From Flavobacteriaceae bacterium (GTDB lineage: Bacteria; Bacteroidota; Bacteroidia; Flavobacteriales; Flavobacteriaceae): DNA of 64,000 nt. Both the position numbers and the translations under genes were made by a program. Where the stretch lies: positions 1-64,000 of the forward strand of contig JAKITD010000001.1 in NCBI GenBank assembly GCA_021648265.1. The letters are read 5' to 3'. The first letter of the stretch is position 1. The number at the start of each line of letters is the position of its first letter. The notes below the pieces were generated by a model. That model searched no databases, was not told where the DNA came from, and saw only the letters and a program-made list of their open reading frames with translations. Shown here in pieces: positions 34,744-42,286 of this stretch.

Positions 34744-35952
34744 TTATTCTATTCGTTCTATGATAGCCGCATATCCTTGTCCAACGCCAATACACATCGT
34801 AACTAACGCATAACGTTTTCCTGTTTTTTGCAATTCTAATGCTGCGGAATACGTGATTCTTGTTCCTGTCATTCCTAATGGATGTCCGATGGCGATTCCT
34901 CCTCCATTGGGGTTTATTCTTGGGTCGTTGTCTTGTAATCCCCATTCTCTAATGCAAGCTAATGCTTGTGACGCAAAGGCTTCGTTGAGTTCGATAATAT
35001 CCATATCGTCCATTGTTAAACCTGCTTTTTCTAATGCTTTATTGGATGCTTTTACGGGACCAATTCCCATAATTCTTGGCTCTACTCCTACTACTGCCGA
35101 ACTTACAATGCGAGCCATTGGCTGTAAATTGTATTTTTTTACGGCTGCTTCGGAAGCAATTATCGTTGCCGCTGCTCCGTCGTTTAATCCAGATGAATTT
35201 CCTGCCGTTACGCTTCCGCCTTCTTTTTTGAAGGCTGGACGTAATTTTGCTAATATTTCTTTGGAAGAATTTGGTTTTATAAATTCATCATCTTTAAAAA
35301 TGATTGGGTCTTTTTTTCGCTGTGAAATTTCAACTGAAACTATTTCTGTTGCCAACCTTCCGTTTTTTTGAGCTTCAGAAGCTTTCATCTGACTCCAATA
35401 TGCAAAAGCATCTTGATCTTCGCGAGAAATATTATATTTTTCTACTAAGTTTTCGGCGGTATTTCCCATTCCTTCGGTTCCGTAGAGCGTTTCCATTTTC
35501 TTGTTTACAAAACGCCAACCAAAACTCGAATCGTACATTTTACTGTCGTTTCCGAAGGCAGAAGATGGTTTTGACATTACGAATGGTCCACGAGTCATAT
35601 TCTCAACTCCTCCTGCAATAAATAAATCGCCATCGCCAGCTTTTATAGCACGATTTGCGTGAATAATTGCCGAAAGTCCGCTGCTGCAAAGTCTATTTAC
35701 TGTTTCGCCTGGAACCGTAAACGGAAGTCCTGCCAATAGTAAAGACATACGAGCAATATTACGATTGTCTTCGCCTGCCTGATTTGCACAACCCATAATT
35801 ACATCGTCAAAGGCTTCTTTTGAGATATTTGGGTTTCGTTTTACAATTTCAGAAATCACCAATGCTCCTAAATCGTCTGTACGAATTGTGCTTAATGTTC
35901 CTTTATAATTTCCTATGGGTGTTCTTATTCCGTCTATGATGTATGCTTCCAT
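34744..35952 (-). CDS. paaJ: thiolase PaaJ (3-oxoadipyl-CoA / 3-oxo-5,6-dehydrosuberyl-CoA thiolase)
   Basis: 402 residues from the ATG at 35952 (MEAYIIDGIRTPIGNYKG). The frame stays open for 19 codons upstream, but these are encoded by intergenic word repeats. Catalytic residues are visible: the acylated Cys in RLCSSGLSAI, His in IAIGHPLGMTG and Cys in VTMCIGVGQG. It performs both beta-ketothiolytic cleavages of the pathway, releasing acetyl-CoA and finally succinyl-CoA. It lies between paaI and paaZ on the same strand. Confidence 0.93.
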   Translation of the reverse strand: MEAYIIDGIRTPIGNYKGTLSTIRTDDLGALVISEIVKRNPNISKEAFDDVIMGCANQAGEDNRNIARMSLLLAGLPFTVPGETVNRLCSSGLSAIIHANRAIKAGDGDLFIAGGVENMTRGPFVMSKPSSAFGNDSKMYDSSFGWRFVNKKMETLYGTEGMGNTAENLVEKYNISREDQDAFAYWSQMKASEAQKNGRLATEIVSVEISQRKKDPIIFKDDEFIKPNSSKEILAKLRPAFKKEGGSVTAGNSSGLNDGAAATIIASEAAVKKYNLQPMARIVSSAVVGVEPRIMGIGPVKASNKALEKAGLTMDDMDIIELNEAFASQALACIREWGLQDNDPRINPNGGGIAIGHPLGMTGTRITYSAALELQKTGKRYALVTMCIGVGQGYAAIIERIE

Positions 35953-36046
35953 ATGAATATTGAATGTCGAATGATGAATACTGAATGTCGAAGTTTTACT
36001 TCTAAACAAAATTCAAAATTCTACTCTTATTTTTTATTTTATCACT
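35953..36046. repeat. paired inverted word repeats without an inserted gene
   Basis: Left part (35953-35995) repeats the words GAATGTCGAA and GATGAATACTGAATG; right part (about 36026-36046) has GAATTCGTAATTC and TTCGGTGTTCG, roughly the inverse of the left. The layout is like the flanks of the four-helix-bundle elements, but only about 30 AT-rich bases lie between. It may be a solo or emptied element. Confidence 0.4.
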
Positions 36047-36086
36047 TCAGAATTCGTAATTCTTCAGTTCGGTGTTCGTTATTATT

Positions 36087-36464
36087 TTATTCCCAATCTT
36101 TACTTGTTCTATAAACCACTCCTTTAAAAAGTGCTACTAATTCCTCTCCTCTTTTTACTTCAACTATATGAAAACCGAGCTTGTTTCCTGTTTTTTCTAT
36201 AACTGATTCTGCCACTAATTTATCTCCTTCTTCTATTGCTTCTATATGATTGATGGACGTTTCTATTGAAACTGCAAACTTTCCATAAGTGTTTGCTGCA
36301 AATCCAAATGCGGTGTCTGCCAACGAATAGGTGATTCCGCCGTGGGCGTAATTCATACTATTTAGCATTTCTTTACGAACGGTCATTTTTACTTTGCATT
36401 TTCCTTTACTTACCTCAACGATTTCTATTCCGAGCCACAAACTAAACGAGTCTTGGCTAAGCAT
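36087..36464 (-). CDS. paaI: hydroxyphenylacetyl-CoA thioesterase PaaI (hotdog fold)
   Basis: 125 residues from the ATG at 36464 (MLSQDSFSLWLGIEIVEV), which matches the usual PaaI start. A longer form from 36497 adds MPKPSNLIPNK, encoded by flanking word repeats. The hotdog catalytic region NYAHGGITYSLADTAFGFA is clear, with the Asp in L-A-D. PaaI removes CoA from dead-end ring-hydroxylated intermediates. It lies directly next to a four-helix-bundle gene inserted between paaH and paaI. Confidence 0.9.
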   Translation of the reverse strand: MLSQDSFSLWLGIEIVEVSKGKCKVKMTVRKEMLNSMNYAHGGITYSLADTAFGFAANTYGKFAVSIETSINHIEAIEEGDKLVAESVIEKTGNKLGFHIVEVKRGEELVALFKGVVYRTSKDWE

Positions 36465-36530
36465 TTTGTTTGGTATTAGGTTTGAGGGTTTAGGCATGAG
36501 GTTTGAGGGTTGAGGTTTTAGGTTGTCTTT
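36465..36530. repeat. degenerate word repeat, left flank of second four-helix-bundle gene
   Basis: Repeated GGTTTGAGGG and GGTTTTAGG-type words. The reverse complement (CCTCAAACC, CCTAAAACC) fills the other side at 36930-37010. The repeat encodes the last residues of the four-helix-bundle protein and the possible extra N-terminus of PaaI. Confidence 0.6.
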
Positions 36531-36909
36531 TATTAGTAATTCTTTTATAAATTATTCTTCTTAATGTTGTAATCATTTTTGAAATTTCTGTAATGTTTTT
36601 TCTTACAATTTCATCATCTTCTAAACTAATGTAATTTCTTAATCTTGCTTTTGTGCTGCAGGCCACACACTCTTCTGCACTATGCCAAGCTATTCCTAAG
36701 TAATTATGAAATTGCTTATCTGAACCCGAAGACCCTTCTGCAATATTTAATGCTACAGAATCTGATGCTCTTCTAAATTGTGATGTTAGCTCAAAACGTT
36801 CTTCTCTTGGAAATTTTTTTGTTAAAATATGAATAATTTCACCAAAGTCAATTGCTTTTTGGTAAACTATTAAATCTTCAAATTTAAAATGATATTTTGA
36901 TTTTTTCAT
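36490..36909 (-). CDS. four helix bundle protein (23S rRNA intervening-sequence protein family)
   Basis: 139 residues from the second Met (MKKSKYHFKFEDLIVYQKAI). An ATG two codons upstream is equally possible. Family signature FELTSQFRRASDSVALNIAEG is clear, followed by FHNYLGIAWHSAEECVACST. The last dozen residues (KRQPKTSTLKPHA) come from the flanking DNA repeat. The gene interrupts the phenylacetate operon between paaH and paaI on the coding strand. Its function is unknown. Confidence 0.87.
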   Translation of the reverse strand: MKKSKYHFKFEDLIVYQKAIDFGEIIHILTKKFPREERFELTSQFRRASDSVALNIAEGSSGSDKQFHNYLGIAWHSAEECVACSTKARLRNYISLEDDEIVRKNITEISKMITTLRRIIYKRITNKRQPKTSTLKPHA

Positions 36910-36917
36910 ATTCAATA

Positions 36918-37016
36918 AAAATTTCTAAAACCTCATACCTCCTGCCTCAAACCTCACTCCTCATACCTAAAACCTCAAACCTCCTGTCTCAAACCTCACT
37001 CCTTTTCTACTCATTT
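36918..37016. repeat. degenerate word repeat, right flank of second four-helix-bundle gene
   Basis: At least six variants of CCTCAAACCTC, CCTCATACC and CCTAAAACCTC in about 75 bases. It runs into the 3' end of paaH, so the last PaaH residues (FETGGLRF) are encoded by the repeat. Confidence 0.6.
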
Positions 37017-38208
37017 TACGTAACAAAGGTGAACAACGATAACGATCTTCGTGATATTCGTTGTAAAGTTCATCCATTTTTTCAATGCACCAAGTTATTC
37101 CTTTTTCGTCTGCCCAAGCTAATAATCCTTTTGGGTAATTTACTCCTTTGGTCATTGCATTGTCGATGTCTTCTGCGGAAGCGATGTTCCAAAACAAGGC
37201 ATCTGCGGCTTCGTTGATTAGCATTATTAGGATTCGGTTGAAGATTTGTTTTTGAAGGTTTTCGTTATTTGAAAAAGATTCTTCACTTCGCTTTGCTCCG
37301 TTCTGAATGACATTTTTATTATAATTATAATATCCTTTTCCAGTTTTTCTTCCTAAATATCCTGCTTCGGAAAGACGTTGTTGGGTGAATGAGGGTTTAT
37401 AACGAGGATCTTGATAAAAGGCGTTATAAACTGTTTCGGTTACGGTGTAATTTACGTCGTTTCCTATAAAATCCATCAACTCAAAAGGTCCCATTCTAAA
37501 GCCTCCCAATTCTTTCATAGCAGCATCAATTTCTTGAAAACTGGCGATTCCCTCTTCATAAATACGAAGTGCTTCGCCATAAAACGGACGTGCAACTCGA
37601 TTAACAATAAAACCAGGAGTATCTTTTGCAATTGCCACTGTTTTTTTCCAATTTTTTATTACTGAAACAGTTTTTTCTAAAACTTCTTTGGAAGTCTGAA
37701 TCGCAGGAATTACCTCAACCAATCGCATTAATGGTGCTGGATTAAAAAAATGAATCCCAATGCAACGTGCTGGTTTTTTTAATGAAGAAGCAATGGATGC
37801 TATCGACAGACTTGAAGTATTTGACGCTATCACACAATCATCTGAAACATAGGTTTCTAATTCAGAAAACACCTTTTGTTTAATGTCTAAGTTTTCTATG
37901 ATTGCTTCAATGGTTAGGTTAGAATCACTCAAGTCTTTTAGTGAATTTACATAACTTATATTATTCTGAATTCTATTTTTCTCATCAGTATCTATCCGTT
38001 CTTTTTCAATTAAACGATTTAATATTTTCTCTAGGCTTGCTTTTGCTTTTTCTAAAGCAGCTTCGTTTGTGTCGTATAATTTCACCGTACAACCTGATGT
38101 TGCGGCTATCTGTGCGATGCCGCTCCCCATTGTTCCTGAGCCTATTATTCCTACTCTATTGATTGGAGATTGGAGATTGGGGATTGCTGATTTTTGATTT
38201 TCATTCAT
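36967..38208 (-). CDS. paaH: 3-hydroxyadipyl-CoA dehydrogenase PaaH
   Basis: 413 residues. The N-terminal Rossmann fold has NRVGIIGSGTMGSGIAQIAA and the first 3HCDH domain has ASNTSSLSIASI, CIGIHFFNPAPLMRLVEV and DTPGFIVNRVARPFYGEAL. A second 3HCDH C-domain follows (about 310-405). It oxidises 3-hydroxyadipyl-CoA with NAD. Three parts are encoded by DNA repeats: the N-terminal NENQKSAIPNLQSPI, an internal NVIQNGAKRSEES and the C-terminal FETGGLRF. There is no in-frame ATG closer to the Rossmann fold, so the N-terminal extension is probably translated. Confidence 0.92.
   Translation of the reverse strand: MNENQKSAIPNLQSPINRVGIIGSGTMGSGIAQIAATSGCTVKLYDTNEAALEKAKASLEKILNRLIEKERIDTDEKNRIQNNISYVNSLKDLSDSNLTIEAIIENLDIKQKVFSELETYVSDDCVIASNTSSLSIASIASSLKKPARCIGIHFFNPAPLMRLVEVIPAIQTSKEVLEKTVSVIKNWKKTVAIAKDTPGFIVNRVARPFYGEALRIYEEGIASFQEIDAAMKELGGFRMGPFELMDFIGNDVNYTVTETVYNAFYQDPRYKPSFTQQRLSEAGYLGRKTGKGYYNYNKNVIQNGAKRSEESFSNNENLQKQIFNRILIMLINEAADALFWNIASAEDIDNAMTKGVNYPKGLLAWADEKGITWCIEKMDELYNEYHEDRYRCSPLLRKMSRKGVRFETGGLRF
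37276..37314 (-). repeat. dispersed repeat read in frame inside paaH
   Basis: On the coding strand: AATGTCATTCAGAACGGAG, a short AAAGCGAAGT stretch, then GAAGAATCT. It is translated N-V-I-Q-N-G-A-K-R-S-E-E-S, in the same frame as the copy in the E1 gene at 27061-27096, and lies in a linker between the two domains. Confidence 0.6.
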
Positions 38209-38299
38209 ATCTATATTAAAGATATTAGTTACTATTATTAATTTTAATACTTCTAAATCTTAAACTATTGTTTGATTTTTTTCTATCATATTAAATTTA

Positions 38300-38660
38300 C
38301 TATTTTAACTTTGAGCTTGCTGTTTTAATGCTTGCAACAAAAATTGAAATAAGCTCATTATTTTCTGATATTAATCTATCTAAATTTTGAGTATATTTAC
38401 TTAATTGAGCTCCTTTCTGAATTTTCATATTAATCATTGACTCTCGTAATTCCTTTAAAACAAATTTTCATTTTATGAAGAAAATCTTTGGTAGATTCTC
38501 CACTTCTTGCTTCACCATAATTCAATGCAACTGAGGTTGAAGACCTAATTAATTGTTTTGTTAAGTGCTGCGATGCAAATGATTGATTAATCCTTTTACT
38601 TAACACAATAATATCTATTGCGAATTGAATTAATCTATTTTCTAATTGATTTGGTTTCAT
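38300..38660 (-). pseudogene. frameshifted four helix bundle gene
   Basis: From the ATG at 38660 (MKPNQLENRLIQFAIDIIVL) the frame carries the family core QLIRSSTSVALNYGEARSGE and then stops early at 38430. Removing one T from the coding-strand run near 38457-38460 restores a long second half: KICLKELRESMINMKIQKGA, ending ASIKTASSKLK with a stop at 38300-38302. This is the expected family length of about 120. The gene is therefore broken by one base, or the assembly has an error in this homopolymer. Inverted word repeats lie at 38158-38200 and 38675-38715. Confidence 0.8.
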
Positions 38661-38719
38661 AACTATATGTTTTTTAATTCTCCAATCAGCAATCATCAAT
38701 CGTTAATCGTTAATCAAAA

Positions 38720-39502
38720 TTAGTTTCCTTCAAAATTAGGCTTCCGTTTTTCCACAAACGCATTTACTCCTTCCTGATAATCATTGGATTGTGCGGATGC
38801 TATCTGTAGTTTTCCTTCTAAATCTAATTGTTCTTCTAGCGTGTTTGTCATTGATTTATTTAGCATTTCTTTTATAAACCCTAATGCTTGTGTGGGCATA
38901 TTTGCTAAATGAAATGCCAATTTTTCAACTTCTTCTGAAAAGCTTTCTGAAGGGATTACTTTATAAATCATTCCTAGTTTTTCAGCTTCTTCGGCTGAAA
39001 CTTTTTCGCCCAACATCATTAATGCGGATGCTTTTTGAAATCCGATTAATCTTGGTAAAAAGAAAGTTCCTCCACTATCTGGCACCAAACCAATTTTACT
39101 AAACGCTTGAATAAAACTTACTTTATCTGAAGCAACTACCACATCGCAAGCCAAAGCAATATTTGCTCCTGCTCCTGCTGCCACTCCATTTACAGCTGCT
39201 ATGATTGGTTTTTTAATGTTTCGGATTCTAGTGATTATTGGATTGTAATGTTCTTCTAAAATCTTTTTAAACCCTGGATTTAATTCTGGCGTTGTTACTT
39301 CTTTTAAATCCTGACCTGCACAAAATGCTTTTCCGTTTCCTGTGATTACAATGGTTCTTATCTCATCTTTTTTTTCGCAATCGTCCAAGGTTTTTTGAAG
39401 TAACAATGCCATTTCACGATTAAAGCTATTGAATACTTCTGGTCTGTTTAGCGAAATGAATGCTACTTGGTTTTTTATGTTTAGTTGTATGCTTTTGTTC
39501 AT
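38720..39502 (-). CDS. paaG: 1,2-epoxyphenylacetyl-CoA isomerase PaaG (crotonase family)
   Basis: 260 residues. Crotonase motifs are FCAGQDLKEVTTPEL and VNGVAAGAGANIALACDVVV; the PaaG-like active-site region is FSKIGLVPDSGGTFFLPRLI, with Asp in place of the hydratase Glu. It isomerises the ring epoxide to the oxepin form after the PaaABC(D)E epoxidase. It is next to paaD upstream and to the broken four-helix-bundle element downstream. Confidence 0.88.
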   Translation of the reverse strand: MNKSIQLNIKNQVAFISLNRPEVFNSFNREMALLLQKTLDDCEKKDEIRTIVITGNGKAFCAGQDLKEVTTPELNPGFKKILEEHYNPIITRIRNIKKPIIAAVNGVAAGAGANIALACDVVVASDKVSFIQAFSKIGLVPDSGGTFFLPRLIGFQKASALMMLGEKVSAEEAEKLGMIYKVIPSESFSEEVEKLAFHLANMPTQALGFIKEMLNKSMTNTLEEQLDLEGKLQIASAQSNDYQEGVNAFVEKRKPNFEGN

Positions 39503-39550
39503 TATTTAGGTTCTTTAATGTGATTCCACAACAAGTACGGAATGGTTTTA

Positions 39551-40051
39551 TTATAAACATTTAAAATAATCAAAAGGTTCTAAACAGTCCTTACATCTAT
39601 ATAATGCTTTACAAGCTGTAGATCCAAATTGACTTATCACCTCTGTTTTTGTTGATTTGCATTGAGGACATCTCACATTTTCTACTCTCTCTTTAAATAA
39701 CACCCCTTTATCTTGGGTTCCTTTTATTGGTGGTGCAATGCCGTAATTTTCTAATCTTTTTTTGGCTTCTTCATTAATCCAATCTGTTGTCCAAGGAGGA
39801 TCGTAAGTCATTACAATTTTAACCTTTTCAATCCCGTTTTCTTTTAGTTTTGCTACAATATCATCTTCAAACTGGCTCATCGCAGGACAACCTGAATAGG
39901 TTGGCGTAATGGTAATGACTAAGGTGTCTCCTTCTGAAGAAATGTTGCGTACAATTCCTAAATCCAATATGGATAATACTGGAATTTCGGGGTCTGGAAT
40001 TTCTTTGAAAAGCTCCCAAATGTGCTGATATGTTTCTTCTTTTGTTACCAC
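39551..40051 (-). CDS. paaD: phenylacetyl-CoA epoxidase assembly protein PaaD
   Basis: 166 residues. It has an N-terminal MIP18/DUF59 domain (EIPDPEIPVLSILDLGIVRN, then TPTYSGCPAMSQFE) and a C-terminal four-Cys zinc-ribbon-like tail (VRCPQCKSTKTEV, YRCKDCLEPFDYFKC). It is thought to help assemble or mature metal centres of the epoxidase. It overlaps the paaC stop by 7 bases. Confidence 0.94.
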   Translation of the reverse strand: MVTKEETYQHIWELFKEIPDPEIPVLSILDLGIVRNISSEGDTLVITITPTYSGCPAMSQFEDDIVAKLKENGIEKVKIVMTYDPPWTTDWINEEAKKRLENYGIAPPIKGTQDKGVLFKERVENVRCPQCKSTKTEVISQFGSTACKALYRCKDCLEPFDYFKCL

Positions 40052-40794
40052 TTTGCTGTTGGATAAGCTCTTGGTAAATATTGCATTTCTGCCAAAATAA
40101 ACCCTAAATACTCGGTATGGTATCCTTTTCTGCTTCCTGTTGCTTGGTATCCTCCTTCGGGATATGTAAGGTCTGCCATTTTAAAGATTTCGGTAATTTT
40201 ATTTTTCCAAAGTTTTTGTATTTCTTTTAGGTCTATTGCAATTCCTTCGGAAATTAACGCTTCATCTACCTCGTCCATTTCAAATAATTCTGAAGTAAAT
40301 TGCCATAAATCATTAACTGCTTTTTGCATTCTTTCTTTGCTTTCGGGAGTTCCTTTCCCTAATCTAATTAACCATTCGCTACTTCTTCTTAAATGATAGG
40401 TAACTTCTTTTAACGATTTGGCAGAAATGGCTGCAATTGTACTATCTGAGCTGTTTTTTAAAGCAGAATACAAGTAAAAATTAAACGCATCCATAAAAAA
40501 CTGACGTGCTTGAATATGAGCAAAATCGTCATTGGGTTGCTCAGTTAGTTGCACATTATAGTATTCTATTTCTGGTCTTTTGTAGGCTAAATCGTCTGCT
40601 GTTCTTCCTTCGTTTTCAACTTCTGCAGCGTAAATTAAAAACTCTTCTGCTTGTCCTAAAAGATCTAAAGAAGTGTTTGTGACGGAAATATCTTCTTCTA
40701 AATAAGGTCCCCAACTACAATTTTCTGCAAGTCGATGACCAAGAATTAAGCTGTTATCTGCTAATCTTACTGTGTATTTGAATAAATTTTTCAT
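40045..40794 (-). CDS. paaC: phenylacetyl-CoA epoxidase subunit PaaC
   Basis: 249 residues, all-helical ferritin-like fold (ADNSLILGHRLAENCSWGPY, LDLLGQAEEFLIYAAEVE). It is the structural subunit that pairs with PaaA and lacks a working di-iron site. The middle DFAHIQARQFFMDAFNFYLY and C-terminal GSRKGYHTEYLGFILAEMQ match the family. It is translationally coupled to paaD. Confidence 0.94.
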   Translation of the reverse strand: MKNLFKYTVRLADNSLILGHRLAENCSWGPYLEEDISVTNTSLDLLGQAEEFLIYAAEVENEGRTADDLAYKRPEIEYYNVQLTEQPNDDFAHIQARQFFMDAFNFYLYSALKNSSDSTIAAISAKSLKEVTYHLRRSSEWLIRLGKGTPESKERMQKAVNDLWQFTSELFEMDEVDEALISEGIAIDLKEIQKLWKNKITEIFKMADLTYPEGGYQATGSRKGYHTEYLGFILAEMQYLPRAYPTAKW

Positions 40795-40915
40795 TTGTTT
40801 ATAATTTTGTTATTTCGGTCATTTCGATATTCCGAAGCTTCGAAACTCGTGCCTCGCATCACTCAATGACTTTCTTTGATAATGAACTCTGACATCACTC
40901 AATGATTCAGGTGTT

Positions 40916-41209
40916 TTACATGTCTTTTACTCCGTCTGGTACTTCAAAAAAAGTTGGATGACGGTATATTTTATCATTAGCTGGCTCAAAGAAGCTTTCT
41001 GAATCTTCGGGATCTACCGCTACAATGTTTTCCGATTTTACAACCCATAGCCCTATTCCTTCATTACGTCTAGTGTATAAATCTCTTGCTGCTTCAATAG
41101 CAAGGTTTTTGTCGTAGGCGTGAACACTTCCTGAATGTTTAAATGCTAATCCTGCCTTCTTTTGGGTAAATACTTCCCAAAGTGGCCCTTGGTTATCTGT
41201 ATTGCTCAT
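40916..41209 (-). CDS. paaB: phenylacetyl-CoA epoxidase subunit PaaB
   Basis: 97 residues. Family features are PLWEVFTQKKAGLAFKHSGS, LAIEAARDLYTRRNEGIGLW and the end YRHPTFFEVPDGVKDM. PaaB is a small subunit bridging the PaaAC heterodimers of the epoxidase. It sits between paaA (29 bases upstream) and paaC; the 121-base gap to paaC carries dispersed intergenic repeat fragments (CATCACTCAATGA occurs twice). Confidence 0.94.
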   Translation of the reverse strand: MSNTDNQGPLWEVFTQKKAGLAFKHSGSVHAYDKNLAIEAARDLYTRRNEGIGLWVVKSENIVAVDPEDSESFFEPANDKIYRHPTFFEVPDGVKDM

Positions 41210-41238
41210 AGTATAGTATTTTAAGTTATTTTATTGAA

Positions 41239-42165
41239 TTAATTTTGATTTTTAGCAAAAGCTAAACAGGCTTCTCGCACCCATTTTCCGTCTTTATGTG
41301 CTTTAATATGATGGTCTAAACGTTGTTTATTACACGGTCCATTTCCGCCTACAACATTCCAAAACTCCTCCCAATCAATAGCTCCTGTCTTATACGAACC
41401 ATCTGGCTGAAGCATTGCGTCTGGATCTGGAACTTTTAATCCAATAAATTCTGCTTGCGGAATAGTTTTATCTATAAATCGTTTACGTAAGGTGTCGTTG
41501 GTTTCTCGTTTAATTTTCCATTTTAGTGCTTTTGAAGACCTTGTTGAGTCGCTATCGTGAGGACCAAACATCATTAAAGATGGCCACCAAAACCGATTGA
41601 GTGCATCTTGTGCCATTTGCTGCTGTTCTTTAGTTCCTGCCATCATTTTCGCCATAATTTCGTAACCTTGACGTTGATGAAAACTTTCTTCTTTACAGAT
41701 ACGAACCATTGCCCTAGAATAAGGCCCATACGATGTTTTTTGAAGCGAAACTTGGTTTACAATTGCTGCTCCATCTACCAGCCAGCCAATTGCTCCCATA
41801 TCTGCCCAGTTTAATGAAGGGTAGTTAAAAATACTGGAATATTTTGCTTTTCCTTCATGAAGCCATTGTAAGAAAGTATCTCTACTTGTTCCTAAAGTTT
41901 CTGCGGCACTGTACAAATACAATCCGTGTCCTGCTTCATCTTGTATTTTTGCTAACAATATTTTTTTTGCTCGTAGGCTTGGAGCTCTTGTTATCCAATT
42001 TCCTTCAGGTTGCATTCCTATTACTTCAGAATGTGCGTGTTGTGACATTTGCCTAACTACATGCTGTCGGTAGCCGTCTGGCATCCAATCTCTTGGTTCA
42101 ATCTTAACTTCATTATCGATTTTCTCTTGAAATTGTTTTTCTAATTTTTCAATGTTTTCTGACAT
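41239..42165 (-). CDS. paaA: phenylacetyl-CoA epoxidase catalytic subunit PaaA
   Basis: 308 residues. It is the di-iron oxygenase subunit that epoxidises the CoA-activated ring. Visible metal-site helices include [20 protein letters not shown] and [19 protein letters not shown] (E-x-x-H motifs), plus [17 protein letters not shown] and [20 protein letters not shown]. It is the second gene of the operon after paaE. Confidence 0.96.
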   Translation of the reverse strand: MSENIEKLEKQFQEKIDNEVKIEPRDWMPDGYRQHVVRQMSQHAHSEVIGMQPEGNWITRAPSLRAKKILLAKIQDEAGHGLYLYSAAETLGTSRDTFLQWLHEGKAKYSSIFNYPSLNWADMGAIGWLVDGAAIVNQVSLQKTSYGPYSRAMVRICKEESFHQRQGYEIMAKMMAGTKEQQQMAQDALNRFWWPSLMMFGPHDSDSTRSSKALKWKIKRETNDTLRKRFIDKTIPQAEFIGLKVPDPDAMLQPDGSYKTGAIDWEEFWNVVGGNGPCNKQRLDHHIKAHKDGKWVREACLAFAKNQN

Positions 42166-42235
42166 AATTTTCTGTTTTACGGTATTAACTTTATTTCAAT
42201 TTCTTACCATACTTAATTAAATTTTTTTACTAAAA

Positions 42236-42277
42236 CCTACAAGGTTGCCAGCTCTTCAGCCAATTGAAATCTTGTAG
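42236..42277. repeat. hairpin between paaE and paaA
   Basis: CTACAAG (42237-42243) and CTTGTAG (42271-42277) pair, with further weak pairing inside. It looks like a decayed palindromic repeat with a larger loop, and could set the relative expression of paaE and the genes after it. Confidence 0.45.
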
Positions 42278-42286
42278 AATTACTGT

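Noticed and set aside
35953-36009. Extra 19 N-terminal codons of the thiolase.
   Set aside because: They are encoded by intergenic word repeats, and the family-typical start is at 35952.
38430-38699. An intact 89-residue gene.
   Set aside because: The family core is followed by a premature stop, and the missing C-terminal half is found one frame over, so it is treated as a frameshifted gene.
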